Positions 36,659 through 48,600 of a DNA stretch of 64,000 nt are shown here, in pieces. The notes under the pieces are model-generated. The model was not told the DNA's origin. It ran no database searches and saw only the letters and a list, made by a program, of their open reading frames with translations. Every line of letters begins with the position of its first letter. Position 1 is the first letter of the stretch. The position numbers and the translations under genes are program-made. The stretch is from the NCBI RefSeq assembly GCF_033115175.1, contig NC_084838.1, forward strand, positions 68,990,468 through 69,054,467, in the 5' to 3' direction. The DNA is from Lepus europaeus (lineage: Eukaryota; Chordata; Mammalia; Lagomorpha; Leporidae).

Positions 36659-36987
36659 TTTAAAAAATATTTTATTTATTTATTTGAAAGGCAGAGTTAT
36701 AGAGAGGCAGAGGGAGAGAGAGAGAGAGAGAGGTCTTCCATCCGCTAGTTTACTCCCCAAATGGCTGTAATAGCCGGAGCTGGGCCAATCCGAAGCCAGG
36801 AGTCAGGAGCTTCTTCTGGGTCTCCCATGCGGGTGCAGGGGCCCAAGGAGTTAGGCCATCTTCCACTGGTTTCCCAGGCCATAGTAGCTGGATCAGAAGT
36901 GGGGTAGCCAGGACTCGAACCGGTGCCCATATGGGATGCCGGCACTGCAGGTGGTGGTTTTACCTGCTACACCACAGCACTGGCCCC
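36659..36987 (-). mobile_element. CSINE
   Basis: An antisense CSINE from AAAAAATATTTTATTTAT to CACAGCACTGGCCCC. Confidence 0.93.
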
Positions 36988-37348
36988 AGAGTGTGTATCT
37001 TTGTTTTCTTAAAGAAACACTTGCTGCTCCTCTTTGTTCCTCTATGACTCACTCCTGGATTTCTCTTGAAGAGAAGTCAAGGACCTGGGTACCAGATAGC
37101 CTTCACTGTCTGGTGCCAATAGCACTTCCTGATCATTTCTCCTCTTACTTCTTTATACAATTGTGTTAGTATGTATGTTACACGAGTGATTAGTGAGGAA
37201 GGAAACTAGCATTATTTTTAGTACCTGTTATGTTAGGCATTACGCTACTGTAGCAGGAATAAACTTGGACCATAAAAAAGGACATATCACAAAGACTATA
37301 TTTGCGTGTAATCACATTAAATTAGTCTCTACGCCAAACACACATGTA

Positions 37349-37428
37349 CAAGGGAGCTTCCAAAATTCATGAAGAATTCACATTATCTTTTAGTTCCTTT
37401 TTTTCACAAACTTTTTAAAGTCTCCTTA
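37349..37428. mobile_element. Short palindromic MITE-like element
   Basis: An 80-bp element with imperfect inverted ends: AGGGAGCTTCCAAAATTCAT on the left pairs with AAACTTTTTAAAGTCTCCTT on the right. TA lies at both edges, as for mariner/Tc1-derived elements. The family is not identified. Confidence 0.5.
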
Positions 37429-38028
37429 TATTACTTTTTTTTAATCAGAAGGAAAATAAAATTTTTAAAGGTTTCTATGCTCCATATTGTTTAGTCATTA
37501 TTGAGCCTCTGTCACTGTATCAGACACCTTGGAGGCCCACCTCGCTTCCTCCAAGCCTTAATTCCAATCCAGGCCATGTTGCAGCGAGAAGACGCCTGCA
37601 GGAGTCTGTCTGTGTGCTGGCATCACCTTATCTCCAGCTGGTACCTTGTTTCTCTCACTTCCTGCCACCAGGTTTCGGAGTCCTTGCAGTGAGTGCCTGT
37701 ACATCCCTGCTTAAGACTTAACACAGACGCAAATGAGAGAGGTTAACACCCAGCCAATGTGAGTCAGAAACAGATAAATAAATGCTTCTCTTCTTCATCC
37801 CTTCAGCAGACAATTTTGATTTTCAGTAACCAACTCAATAAGGCAACCCTATGTTGACTTTCCCTCATTTCTTATCCCATTCTGTTGCTCTGTGGGATTA
37901 CTTTTCAAATAAATTACTTGAATCTAAGCCCTTACCTGAAGCTGTGATTTCAAGGGAATAAAGGCAAGGCACTCTTTCATCCAGCTGAGTTCCATGAAAG
38001 GTCCCCTGGGTCTTATCAAGAGAGAGAT
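37429..38028. other. Unassigned intergenic DNA
   Basis: Nothing is recognisable. Confidence 0.4.
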
Positions 38029-38331
38029 GGGCCGGCGCCATGGCTCACTTGGCTAACTAATCCTCCACCCGTGGCACTGGCATCCCATATGGGCACCGGG
38101 TTCTAGTCCCGGTTGCTCCTCTTCCAGGCCAGCTCTCTGCTGTGGCCCAGGAGTGCAGTGGAGATGGCCCAAGTGCTTGGGTCCTGCACCCACGTGGGAG
38201 ACCAGGAGAAGCACCTGGCTCCTGGCTTCAGATCAGCGTGGTGTGCCGGCTGCAGTGGCCATTGGAGGGTGAACCAATGGAAGGAGGACCTTTCTCTCTC
38301 TCACTGTCTAACTCTGCCTGTCAAAAAAAAA
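38029..38331 (+). mobile_element. CSINE
   Basis: GGCCGGCGCCATGGCTCA start. It has a small CTAA insertion in the head (CTAACTAATCC) and a shortened CT tract. Confidence 0.94.
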
Positions 38332-38339
38332 AAGAGTTA

Positions 38340-38440
38340 TCTGTACCCCCATGTTCACTGTAGCACGATTCACAATTGCTTAGATGTGTAATCAACCCAG
38401 ATGTCCATCAACTGTTGACTGGATAAAGAAATTAGGAGAT
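38340..38440 (+). mobile_element. L1 fragment, 3' part of ORF2
   Basis: Sense L1: CATGTTCACTGTAGCACGAT, then AGATGTCCATCAACTG and GGATAAAGAAA. Confidence 0.7.
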
Positions 38441-39172
38441 TTAATTTAGAGGACTTGTCACACAGGCATGAGAGAGCAAGAGTAAATAGCACTGTTATGC
38501 TATTACTCTGCAAGACATTGTAATGTAATGAAAAGATGGTAAGTGCAGGACTTGGTAACGCCACTACAGCTGAGGGGGCGGGGAATCTCTTTCTTCTGAG
38601 CTCAGAGGAGGGGCTTCCTAGAGTTCTGGGCGAAACTTCTGAGGAAGCTGTACCCCCAGGCTTCTGCTGGTATTTCTGCAGACAAGGGATGTCTGTTTTA
38701 TTGGAGTGCTGCAACAGGCAGGAAGCTGCTTGCTGACAAGCGGAAGGGCCCTGCTGGGGCAACCCAGATTAGAACAGGAAAAACAGGAATGATCAATGCC
38801 TTTTCTGTCTCTTTTTCTTATCTCCAATCTCTTGTGACTCTGATTATGGGAACCTGATGGTGATCCAGCCATGAAAAGGAGACATTTTGTTTCCAGAGCA
38901 TAACCTCAGCACCAGAGAACAAATTATAGAAAGTATGCATATACAGCCTAAAGACAACATATAAATGACACCTCTGGTTTACTTCCACTTTTAGTAGTAT
39001 TATGACTAATCAGTAATTGCAAGTGGTTTCAGCCTAATCTTGCTGTTAACTGTTTCACTGAATGGTTTTAATATCTGCTGGTTACTATTACCTAGATTCA
39101 CTATTTCACAGCAATTTTCTGATTTTAGCAATCTTTATGCATTTATTAAATGCAATTCTATAAATAAAAACA
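38441..39172. other. Unassigned intergenic DNA
   Basis: A minus-strand frame at 38370-38762 and a plus-strand frame at 38536-38736 overlap each other. Neither resembles a known protein. Confidence 0.35.
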
Positions 39173-39183
39173 TTAGTTATTCT

Positions 39184-39986
39184 TTTTTTTCCCAGGATTT
39201 TTTTTTACCTTTTATTTAATAAATACAAATTTCCAAAGTACAGCTTTTGGATTACAGTGGGTTCCCCCCCCCCATAACTTCCCTCCCACCTGCAATCCTC
39301 CCATCTCCTGCTCCCTCTCCCCTTCCATTCTTCATTAAGATTCATTTTCAATTATCTTTAGATACAGAAGATCAATTTAGTATATATTAAGTAAAATTTT
39401 CAACAGTTTGCATCCACACAGAAACACAAAGTGTAAAGTACTGTTTGAGTGCTAGTTATAGCATTAATTTACATTGTACAACACATTAAGGACAGAGATC
39501 CTACATAGTGAGTAAGTCCACAGTGACTCCTGTTGTTGACTTAACAATTGACACTCTTGTTTATGGCGTCAGTAATCACCCTAGGCTCTTGTCATGGGTT
39601 GCCAAGGCTATGGAAGCCTTTCGAGTTCGCCGACTTCAATCTTATTTAGACAAGGTCATAGTCAAAGTGGAAGTTCTTTCCTCCCTTCAGAGAAAGGTAC
39701 CTCCTTCTTTGATGGCCCGTTCTTTCTGCTGGGATCTCACTTGCAGAGATTTTTCATTTAGGTGTTTTTTTTTTTCCCCCCAGAGTATCTTGGCTTTGCA
39801 TGACTGGAATACTCTCATGGGCTTTTTAGCCAGATCCAAATGTCTTAAGGGCTGATTCTGAGGCCAAAGTGCTGTTTAGGACATCTGCCATTCTATGAGT
39901 CTGCTGTGTATCCCGCTTCCCATGTTGGATCGTTCTCTCCTTTTTAATTATTTCAGTTAGTATTAGCAGACATTAGTCTTGTTTAG
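39184..39986 (-). mobile_element. Rabbit-type L1, 5'-truncated 3' UTR
   Basis: Antisense of the same 3' UTR as 23933-24880. Exact 11-bp duplication TTAGTTATTCT at 39173-39183 and 39987-39997. Confidence 0.92.
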
Positions 39987-40177
39987 TTAGTTATTCTCAA
40001 ATACACTTTGTATAGGAAATGCAGAAAAACTGATTATTTCTCTTTATGAATTTTCAGAGATAGTAACTTCCAAAGTTGATCAATGAGTTATATGAAGTGG
40101 TAGTTTTTTTAATATTAGAAATTAATCATTTTTATATTTTTGATGTGTTCAATCTATTGTAGCTATTATTCTTTTTT

Positions 40178-40508
40178 TTTTTTGACAGGCAGAGTGGACA
40201 GTGAGAGAGAGACAGAGAGAAAGGTCTTCCTTTTGCCGTTGGTTCGCCCTCCAATGGCCACCACGGTAGGCGCGCTGCGGCCGGCACACCGCGCTGATCC
40301 GATGGCAGGAGCCAGGTGCTTCTCCTGGTCTCCCATGGGGTGCAGGGCCCAAGCACTTGGGCCATCCTCCACTGCACTCCCTGGCCACAGCAGAGAGCTG
40401 GCCTGGAAGAGGGGCAAGCCGGACAGGATCGGTGCCCCAACCAGGACTAGAACCCGGTGTGCCAGCGCCGCAAGGCGGAGGATTAGCCTAGTGAGCCACG
40501 GCGCTGGC
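40178..40508 (-). mobile_element. CSINE, young
   Basis: Exact 15-bp duplication CTATTATTCTTTTTT at 40163-40177 and 40509-40523. CpG-rich body. Confidence 0.96.
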
Positions 40509-40561
40509 CTATTATTCTTTTTTATATTCAGATTATCTGGTTAGCCCAGTGAAAGCTTTCA

Positions 40562-40800
40562 GGGGTCCATTAATGTGGCACAGTGGGTTAAAGCTGTGGT
40601 TTGCCACACTGGAATTCCATATCAATGCTGGCTCCAGTCCTAGTGCTTTGCTTCCCATCTAGCTCCCTGATAATGTGCCTGGGAAAGCAGTGTTTGGGAT
40701 ACTCAGATATTGTGACCATTTGGGGAGTGAGCCAACTGATGCATGATCTCTCTTCCCCCCTCTCTGTGCCATTCTATCAAATAAATCTTTTTTTTTTATA
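40562..40800 (+). mobile_element. CSINE, old with internal deletion
   Basis: The head (ATGTGGCACAGTGGGTTAAA) and the tail side (CATTTGGGGAGTGAGCCAAC) are recognisable. Part of the middle is missing. Confidence 0.75.
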
Positions 40801-41559
40801 TAAAAAGGCCTTCCTGGTATATTTTGTTTTCTCCATTTTCTTTGTTATTGTTGCTCTGGATTATTTCTGTAAAATGTTGAGTATGTCCAATTTAATTCTG
40901 TCCCTTTCATTGCACTCTAAATCTCAGATTTGCAGTTTATCTTGGACCTTTCCCCAGCTGGTGAGCTGTTAACCAACACCTGAATTGTCTGGTATTGAGC
41001 AGCTTGTGGAAACATTCTTGAGATGGCCTCTCAGCAATGCAAATAAAGCCAATCTTAATTACAAAATTTAATGAAGTTGTTTGACTATAACCAGATCTTC
41101 AAGACCAGTCTTGAAATCTTGGATATTTATGTGCATTCCTAAACAGGAGGAAAAAAGGAAATAAGGATGCAGAAAGTAAATAGGAAATAATTACACAACC
41201 TGATACAGAAGCATACTAAGATTTTAAATTGGTATTCTTAAAGTAAAATATCATAAATAATTTTCCTAAAGCAGATTCAGTTTAGCTCCTACTGTTGAAA
41301 TGATGACCATCACTATAGTACATGGAAGCAACTAGAGAACAAAATATGAATCCTAGGACTCACCCTCTTAAGGAAGCCTCTTTGCCCCCAGAACGGTCGG
41401 CAACCTTTGATCTTCCTTAACTCTGTTTTGTGTTCATATGTGGGTAATGGGTACACAGCAGCACCTCTACCCAGCTGCCCCAGCCAAAACTCAAGGAGCA
41501 TTCCTAGCCTACAGACTTCCCAAATACCTCCAGTCTGCATATATTTTGGTTTCTCACTG
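40801..41559. other. Unassigned intergenic DNA
   Basis: Nothing is recognisable. Confidence 0.4.
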
Positions 41560-41895
41560 CTATCAGTGTAATCTTACTGAAAATTGAGCATTTGCAGCCC
41601 TTGATTAAAATAGTTAAAGAGTTCTTTGTTACCCTAAATAGATCCAAATTTCTTAATGTGGAATACAGTACTCTTCATGATGTGGCCACTTTGTTCCTGC
41701 CTCCTGTGTAGTCTCAGGCCCTCTCAAGCCCCTTACCCAACGCTCCAGCAACACTGAAACATAAGCAGAACTCTGAGCACCACGCATTTCCAGCTTGCTC
41801 TGCCTGTGAACAAGCTGTTCCCTCTTAGAAGAACTGTCTTCCCCTTCTTCCAATGGGTAGTGAGGATTCATCCTTCAAAAGTCAGCTCTAATACA
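41560..41895 (+). repeat. L2-like LINE relic
   Basis: TTGTTCCTGCCTCCTGTG, AACGCTCCAGCAACACTG and AAGCTGTTCCCTCTTAG in L2 3'-end order. Confidence 0.5.
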
Positions 41896-42770
41896 GTAAC
41901 CAGAAGTGGAGAATTTAAGGAAGGGGTAGAGAATCTGAAACAGTTTATTGGCTTGAGCTTGTTTTTCAGAGGAGGTAGGAAAGTTTATCTTGAAACATTG
42001 TACTCAAAAGGGACCAGATATCCACAAACAAAAATGCAAGAAAGCAGTCTGAGTCAGAAATTCTCTTTTTCAGATGGATGCTCCCAGAAGGCTTATCTTG
42101 AACATTGTACTCAAGGGGTCCAAACCACCCTAAGCAAGAAATAGTTAAAAGTTGCAGGATACTAGTGTGAGTCAGTTGTGAACATACAATGTATAAAGAT
42201 GAATACTGCAAGCAGGAAGGGTCCTCTTGCGCCCCCTTTTTTCTATATGCTGAAAACTCCCCCTTTGTTCTAAAAGCCCTGGCAGACTGCTTCTCAAGGA
42301 AGCAATATTTTTTTAAATCTATTTTGAAAGTCAAAATTACAAAACAAGAGAGAGAAAGAGACAGGAAGAGGGAGAGAGAGAGAGAGTGAGAGCGAGTGCG
42401 AGATATCTTCCATCCACTGGTTCACTCCCCAGATGACCATGACAGCCATGCCAAAGCCAGGAGCCAGGAGCTGCATCCATGTCTCCCACCTTGGATGGCA
42501 GGGTTCCAAACACTTGGACCATCTTCTACTGCTTTCCCAGGCCATAGCAGAGAGCTGGGTGGGAAGTGGAGCAGCCAGGACATAAAGTGGCACCCATGTG
42601 GGATGCTAGAGCTGCAGGTAGTGGCTTTACCAGCTAGATCACAACGCCAGCCCCAGGAAGCAGTTTCTGTAGTGAACTATAGCTTCCCTCTGTCTCCTTT
42701 AATTGTCTTAATGTAAATAAAGCTTTCCTTTGACCAACTCCCACTTGTGGCTGATTATTCGGTGACATGC
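41896..42770 (+). mobile_element. LTR-like element, split by a CSINE
   Basis: A TATA-like GTATAAAGATG (about 42191-42200) and an AATAAAGCTTTCC (about 42716) flank a leader-like region. Upstream lies a duplicated block (TTATCTTGAAACATTGTACT near 41985 and TTATCTTGAACATTGTACT near 42093) resembling U3 enhancer repeats. A CSINE at 42311-42653 interrupts it. The ends are approximate. Confidence 0.5.
42311..42653 (-). mobile_element. CSINE
   Basis: Antisense, with AGGAAGCAATATTT at 42297-42310 and AGGAAGCAGTTTCT at 42654-42667. Confidence 0.93.
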
Positions 42771-43049
42771 CAAGTGAGTGGACCCCTTGTGTCCAATGTG
42801 ACTTCCTCTGGGAAGCTTAATTTGATGCCCTCTCACACACACCCAGAGTAGATTAAGTACCTCCACAACCCCATGTGGTTCCATGGTGGACTTAACCATT
42901 TCCACAGTGATCACTACAGTATGCACTTTGTGCCACTTACTATCTCTTGTGAGCTTCATCATGTATTTAACCTTTACCCTGTGCACCAAGTACCATGTTT
43001 AATATACCCTTAATATTTGTTGAGAGAATAATCGTATAATCTTAACCCA
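42771..43049. other. Unassigned intergenic DNA
   Basis: Nothing is recognisable. Confidence 0.4.
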
Positions 43050-43180
43050 GTAGTTTTCAAAAAGATTATCAATTTATTTATACTATCAACAAAAATATAG
43101 CCAAGTTCCCTGTTATTCTACATTCTCACCAACCCTTGGCATTGTCAGATTTTTACTTTTAAAACACTGTTGGTTCTGTC
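43050..43180 (-). mobile_element. Old L1 relic
   Basis: Antisense segment with TCTACATTCTCACCAACCCT, typical of the L1 ORF2 3' end. Confidence 0.5.
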
Positions 43181-43522
43181 GTTTTTAGTAATTAGTTATT
43201 TAGTAAATTAGTCTATTGATGTAGTGTTAATCTCTCACACACTCATTAACATTTCCTAAAACAGCAAATGCAAAGATCCTGCAGTTAAACTTTTCAAAGG
43301 AACAGTAAGAACACCAGTCAGTCTGGAACAAGATGCAGAACTGTAGTCAAGATCTTAGAATCAGAACCAGAATGACCTAATCAGTGTTTCCCAAATGTCG
43401 ATATTTATATAAAAACTCAGTGTGCTTGTTAAAATTGTACATTTTTTAGTTGAAGTCCCTAGAAATTCTGTTTGGTAGTTTGGGACTTGGGCCCTAAAGT
43501 CTGTGTTTTAAAATAAAATATC

Positions 43523-43818
43523 CTGGGAGCTTACATTGAGTCTAGTAGGCTAAGCCTGTGGTGCCAGCATCCCATGTGGGCACGAATTCATGCCCTAGCT
43601 GCTCCTCTTCTATCCAGCTCTCTGCTATGGCCTGGGAAAGCAATACAAGATGGCCCAAGTGCTTGGGCCCCTGCACCCTTGTGGGCGACCCAGAAGTAGC
43701 TCCTGGCTTCTACCTTCAGATTGGCCCAGGTCTGGCTGTTGCAGCCATGTGGGGAGGAAACCAGCAGATGGAAGATTTTGTCTCTCCCTCTCTCTATAGC
43801 TCTGCCTCAAAATAAATA
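43523..43818 (+). mobile_element. CSINE
   Basis: Duplication AAAATAAAATATCC at 43509-43522 and 43819-43832. The first few bases of the head are diverged. Confidence 0.92.
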
Positions 43819-43832
43819 CAATAAAATATCCC

Positions 43833-44314
43833 AAGTGAATCTGAACTTTTCAGTCCATAGAATGAGAACAGTTTCATATGACAATGCAACTTATGAGACC
43901 ACTTTGCCTATCATCTGGTAATGCTATTTTTCCATTTCTATAGGTGCATGCAACATCAGCTTACAAAACTAAAATTAAGCCTGGTTGGAGAAGTTGAAGA
44001 CAAGACTTTTCAGTAAATGAATGTCTTGGATCAGGTTGCCAAACCAACAGTAATTATGGGGAAACCGTATGGTGAAAAAAACACTGGTATCACTTTCAGA
44101 AGAGCATCAAATGTGTCACTTTAGGCAAATCCTTTATATTCCCTTAATTTCCATTATCCACCTAAAATTTAGCATTATTCCTATCCTACCAATCTCATTC
44201 ATCTTTTTAAAGATCAAAATGAGTGTGTGGCGAAGTTCTATTACAGAAGTAAAACTTTATCATTACTAGAGGAAAAATTGCTTTTGATTCACACACCTTT
44301 TCAAATTTAAATAA
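43833..44314. other. Unassigned intergenic DNA
   Basis: Nothing is recognisable. Confidence 0.4.
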
Positions 44315-44633
44315 CGGGTGGCAGGCGCTATGGCTTAGTGGGCTAAGCCTCTGCCTATGGCGCTGGCATCCATATGGGCGCTGGTTCTAGTCCTGGCGGC
44401 TCCTCTTCCAATCCAGCTCTCTGCTATGGCCTGGGAGGGCAGCAGAAGGTGGCCCAAGTCCGTGGGCTCCTGCACCTGAATTGGAGACCAGGAAGAGGCA
44501 CCTTGCTCCTGGCTTCCCATTGGCGCAGCTCTGGCCGTTGTGGCCATCTGGGGAGTGAACTAGTAGATGGAAGACCTCTCTCTCTGCCTCTGTCACTCTG
44601 TAATTCTGCCTTAAAAATAAATAAATAAAACCT
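44315..44633 (+). mobile_element. CSINE
   Basis: GGCAGGCGCTATGGCTTAG head and AATAAATAAATAAAA tail. This is the last CSINE before RANBP6. Confidence 0.92.
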
Positions 44634-44994
44634 TTTAAAAATTAAAGAAACAATATTTAGCCCCAGGGACATTTGTTTCTTAGAGTAACCTCAGCAGCTT
44701 CCTACCAAAGGGCAGTTAGGATCATAAGTGGGCCTCTTCCCTTACAGTTTAGACAACATGCAAGGAAACTCTTAAGTAACGTAAGCAAAGATACAAAATC
44801 AATTTAGAGTTAAGACCTGGACTCCAGTCGGATTACCACTTCAGGTTACTTTTATACTAAAACTTACTCAGTTGTCCACAGGCCAAATGATTCTGATACA
44901 CATCAGAGTTTGCGCATCACTGTCCTGCATTAGATATGGTAGAGGGGAGGAAATCACTGTGGGATATTTTCCCCCTGTATTTCACTTATTATCT

Positions 44995-45290
44995 TATAAA
45001 TGACTTTATTGCAGTATTATTCATATGCCATAAAATTCATGATTTAACTTGTACAACTCAATGGGTTTTAGTATAATCACACACCACAACCAATGTTCTA
45101 AGACTTTCATCACTGACAAAGAAATCCCTTGACAGCATTCTTTCTTCCCTCCCCCTAGCCTCTGGCAATCCTAACTTCTATCTATATAGATTTGCGTATT
45201 CAGGATCTTCCACATAAGTGAAACCATACACTAGGTGGCCTTTTGGGATTGGCTTCTTTTACTTGATTTTCAAGATGTGCTTGTTTTAAA
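44995..45290 (-). mobile_element. Old L1 3' relic just upstream of RANBP6
   Basis: Antisense L1M-type landmarks: CATAAAATTCATGATTTAAC, CCTCTGGCAATCCTAAC and TAGGTGGCCTTTTGGGATTG. Confidence 0.7.
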
Positions 45291-45365
45291 ATGAAGCTAG
45301 CACCAATATCGTTTAGAAATTTAAAAATCACTCATAATCCCATGTAAATATAATCAATTAATCAA

Positions 45366-45403
45366 TACTAACATTTCCTTTTCTTTTTTTTCCCCCTTTG
45401 CAG
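45366..45403 (+). promoter_or_regulatory. Near-perfect 3' splice site (branch point, pyrimidine tract, CAG)
   Basis: TACTAAC at 45366-45372 is the optimal branch-point sequence. It is followed by a long T/C tract and CAG at 45401-45403, with the branch A about 32 nt before the AG. This layout matches strong human 3' splice sites. It lies 230 bp upstream of the RANBP6 ATG and could accept an upstream non-coding exon. No donor exon can be identified from sequence alone, so use is inferred. Confidence 0.4.
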
Positions 45404-45479
45404 TTTTTTGGTTGTTTTTTTTTTCACCTGACTGGAAAAAAATGGAAGATGCCCCTGGGGCCTCAGCTGGCTCCCACCC

Positions 45480-45632
45480 AGCTCTGGGCCTCCCGGAGCC
45501 TGCACACCGAGAGCGTCCAGGCAGAGGGAGAAGCGCCCCCGCCCATCCCCGCCGGCGCCTCGTTGACGTCACTGCTTCGAGCCGCAGACCCTCCCCCCGC
45601 CTCCCCGGTCGCGGCAGCTTTGACAGAACGCG
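45480..45632 (+). promoter_or_regulatory. RANBP6: RANBP6 proximal promoter and 5' UTR with a consensus CRE
   Basis: GC content and CpG density rise sharply from about 45480 to the start codon, in contrast to the AT-rich DNA upstream. A full palindromic cAMP-response element, TGACGTCA, sits at 45564-45571, 62 bp before the ATG, where CREB/ATF factors would bind close to a TATA-less start site. An out-of-frame ATG in strong context at 45442 opens a frame running to 45702, past the RANBP6 start. Efficient translation therefore implies that most transcripts begin downstream of 45444. The transcription start itself cannot be read from the sequence. Confidence 0.65.
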
Positions 45633-48600
45633 ATGGCGGCGGCCGGGGCTGCAGGGGTGCCGGCGGCCGTGTCAGAAAAGCAAGAGTTTTACCAGCTTCT
45701 GAAGAACCTGATCAATCCAAGCTGTATGGTGCGGAGACAAGCAGAGGAAATATATGAAAATATCCCAGGTCTGTGTAAAACTACATTCCTCTTAGATGCC
45801 GTCAGAAATAGAAGAGCGGGTTATGAGGTGAGACAAATGGCTGCCGCACTGCTACGACGGCTTTTGTCCTCTGGGTTTGAGGAGGTGTATCCAAATCTGC
45901 CTTCTGATGTTCAGAGGGATGTCAAGATTGAGCTGATACTGGCTGTTAAGTTAGAGACGCATGCTAGCATGAGGAAAAAACTTTGTGATATCTTTGCGGT
46001 GCTGGCCAGGAATTTGATTGATGAGGATGGCACCAACCACTGGCCAGAAGGTCTGAAGTTTCTTATTGATTCTATCTACTCTAAAAATGTGGTTCTGTGG
46101 GAAGTTGCACTTCACGTTTTCTGGCACTTTCCTGGGATTTTTGGCAACCAGGAGCGGCACGATTTGGATATCATCAAACGGTTATTGGACCAATGTATTC
46201 AAGATCAAGAACATCCAGCAATCAGGACATTATCCGCTAGAGCTGCTGCTGCCTTTGTCCTTGCTAATGAGAATAATGTTGCTCTTTTCAAAGACTTTGC
46301 AGACTTGCTTCCTGGAATCTTACAGGCTGTTAATGACTCATGCTACCAAGATGATGATTCAGTGCTAGAATCCCTTGTTGAAATTGCGGATACGGTACCT
46401 AAGTACTTGGGTCCTTACTTGGAAGATACCCTACAATTGAGTCTGAAGTTATGTGGAGACTCTAGGCTCAGTAATCTGCAACGCCAGCTGGCCCTCGAAG
46501 TAATAGTGACTTTGTCTGAAACTGCAACCCCCATGTTGAAAAAACATACAAATATTATTGCACAGGCAATTCCTTTTATATTAGCAATGATGGTTGATCT
46601 ACAAGATGATGAGGACTGGGTAAATGCTGATGAAATGGAGGAAGATGATTTTGACAGCAATGCAGTTGCTGCTGAGAGTGCACTAGACAGACTGGCATGT
46701 GGACTTGGTGGAAAAATTGTTTTACCAATGACCAAGGAGCATATCCTGCAGATGCTTCAGAGCCCTGACTGGAAATACCGACATGCCGGATTAATGGCCT
46801 TATCTGCCATTGGAGAAGGATGCCATCAGCAAATGGAACCAATTCTAGATGAAACAGTTAACTCTGTTCTGCTTTTTCTTCAGGATCCTCATCCAAGGGT
46901 GAGGGCTGCAGCCTGTACTACACTTGGACAGATGGCTACAGACTTTGCACCCAGTTTCCAAAAGAAATTCCATGAAACAGTCATTGCAGCCCTGTTGCGT
47001 ACCATGGAGAATCAAGGTAATCAGCGTGTGCAGTCACATGCGGCTTCTGCTCTTATTATTTTTATTGAAGACTGCCCCAAATCATTGCTAGTTCTGTATT
47101 TGGATAATATGGTAAAAAATCTACATTCCATCTTGGTGATTAAACTTCAGGAGTTGATTCGCAATGGAACTAAGTTGGCTTTAGAACAACTTGTGACAAC
47201 CATTGCCTCAGTTGCCGATACAATAGAAGAAAAATTTGTCCCATATTATGATATATTTATGCCCTCACTAAAGCACATTGTTGAGCTTGCCATTCAGAAG
47301 GACCTCAAGCTTCTGAGAGGAAAAACTATTGAGTGCATTAGCCATGTTGGTCTTGCTGTTGGGAAGGAAAAATTTTTGCAGGATGCATCAAATGTGATGC
47401 AGCTGTTGTTGAAGACACAATCAGACTTAAATAATATGGAAGATGATGACCCTCAGACCTCGTACATGGTTTCAGCTTGGGCTAGAATGTGTAAAATTCT
47501 TGGAAAAGATTTTCAACAGTACCTACCACTGGTTATTGAGCCTCTTATTAAGACTGCTTCAGCTAAACCTGATGTTGCTCTCCTAGACACACAAGATGTT
47601 GAGAACATGAGTGATGATGATGGCTGGCAATTTGTGAATCTTGGAGACCAGCAAAGTTTTGGAATTAAAACTTCAGGACTTGAAGCAAAAGCAACTGCTT
47701 GTCAGATGTTGGTTTACTATGCTAAGGAGTTAAAAGAAGGATTTGTGGAATATACAGAACAAGTTGTGAAGCTTATGGTTCCTTTACTGAAATTTTATTT
47801 CCATGACAATGTTCGAGTGGCAGCAGCAGAATCCATGCCTTTTCTCCTGGAATGTGCAAAACTGCATAGCCCAGAGTATCTTTCACAGATGTGGCAATTT
47901 ATATGTGATCCCTTAATCAAGGCTATTGGGACTGAACCTGATACAGATGTACTCTCAGAAATAATGAATTCTTTCGCAAAGTCCATTGAAGTAATGGGAG
48001 ATGGTTGCCTTAATGATGAACATTTGGAAGAACTGGGAGGAATATTGAAAGCAAAACTTGAGGGACACTTTAAAAACCAAGAATTGCGACAGGTGAAGAG
48101 ACAGGAAGAAAACTACGACCAACAGGTTGAGATGTCTCTGCAAGATGAGGATGAATGTGATGTTTATATTCTGACCAAAGTATCAGATATTTTGCACTCA
48201 TTATTTAGTACTTACAAGGAAAAGATTTTACCGTGGTTTGAACAGTTACTTCCATTAATTGTCAATCTAATTTGTTCAAGTAGGCCATGGCCAGACAGGC
48301 AGTGGGGACTGTGCATATTTGATGATATCATAGAGCACTGCAGTCCAACTTCATTTAAATATGTAGAATATTTTCGGTGGCCAATGCTGCTAAATATGAG
48401 AGATAACAACCCTGAAGTCAGGCAAGCTGCTGCTTATGGCCTGGGTGTTATGGCACAGTTTGGTGGCGATGATTATCGTTCTTTATGTTCAGAAGCTGTT
48501 CCACTGCTGGTAAAAGTTATTAAGTGTGCAAATTCCAAAACCAAAAAAAATGTCATTGCTACAGAGAACTGTATCTCAGCAATAGGGAAGATTTTGAAGT

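Noticed and set aside
45412-45702. Separate short protein gene upstream of RANBP6
   Set aside because: It is best read as an upstream or overlapping frame in the RANBP6 5' region. The low-complexity sequence has no family match.
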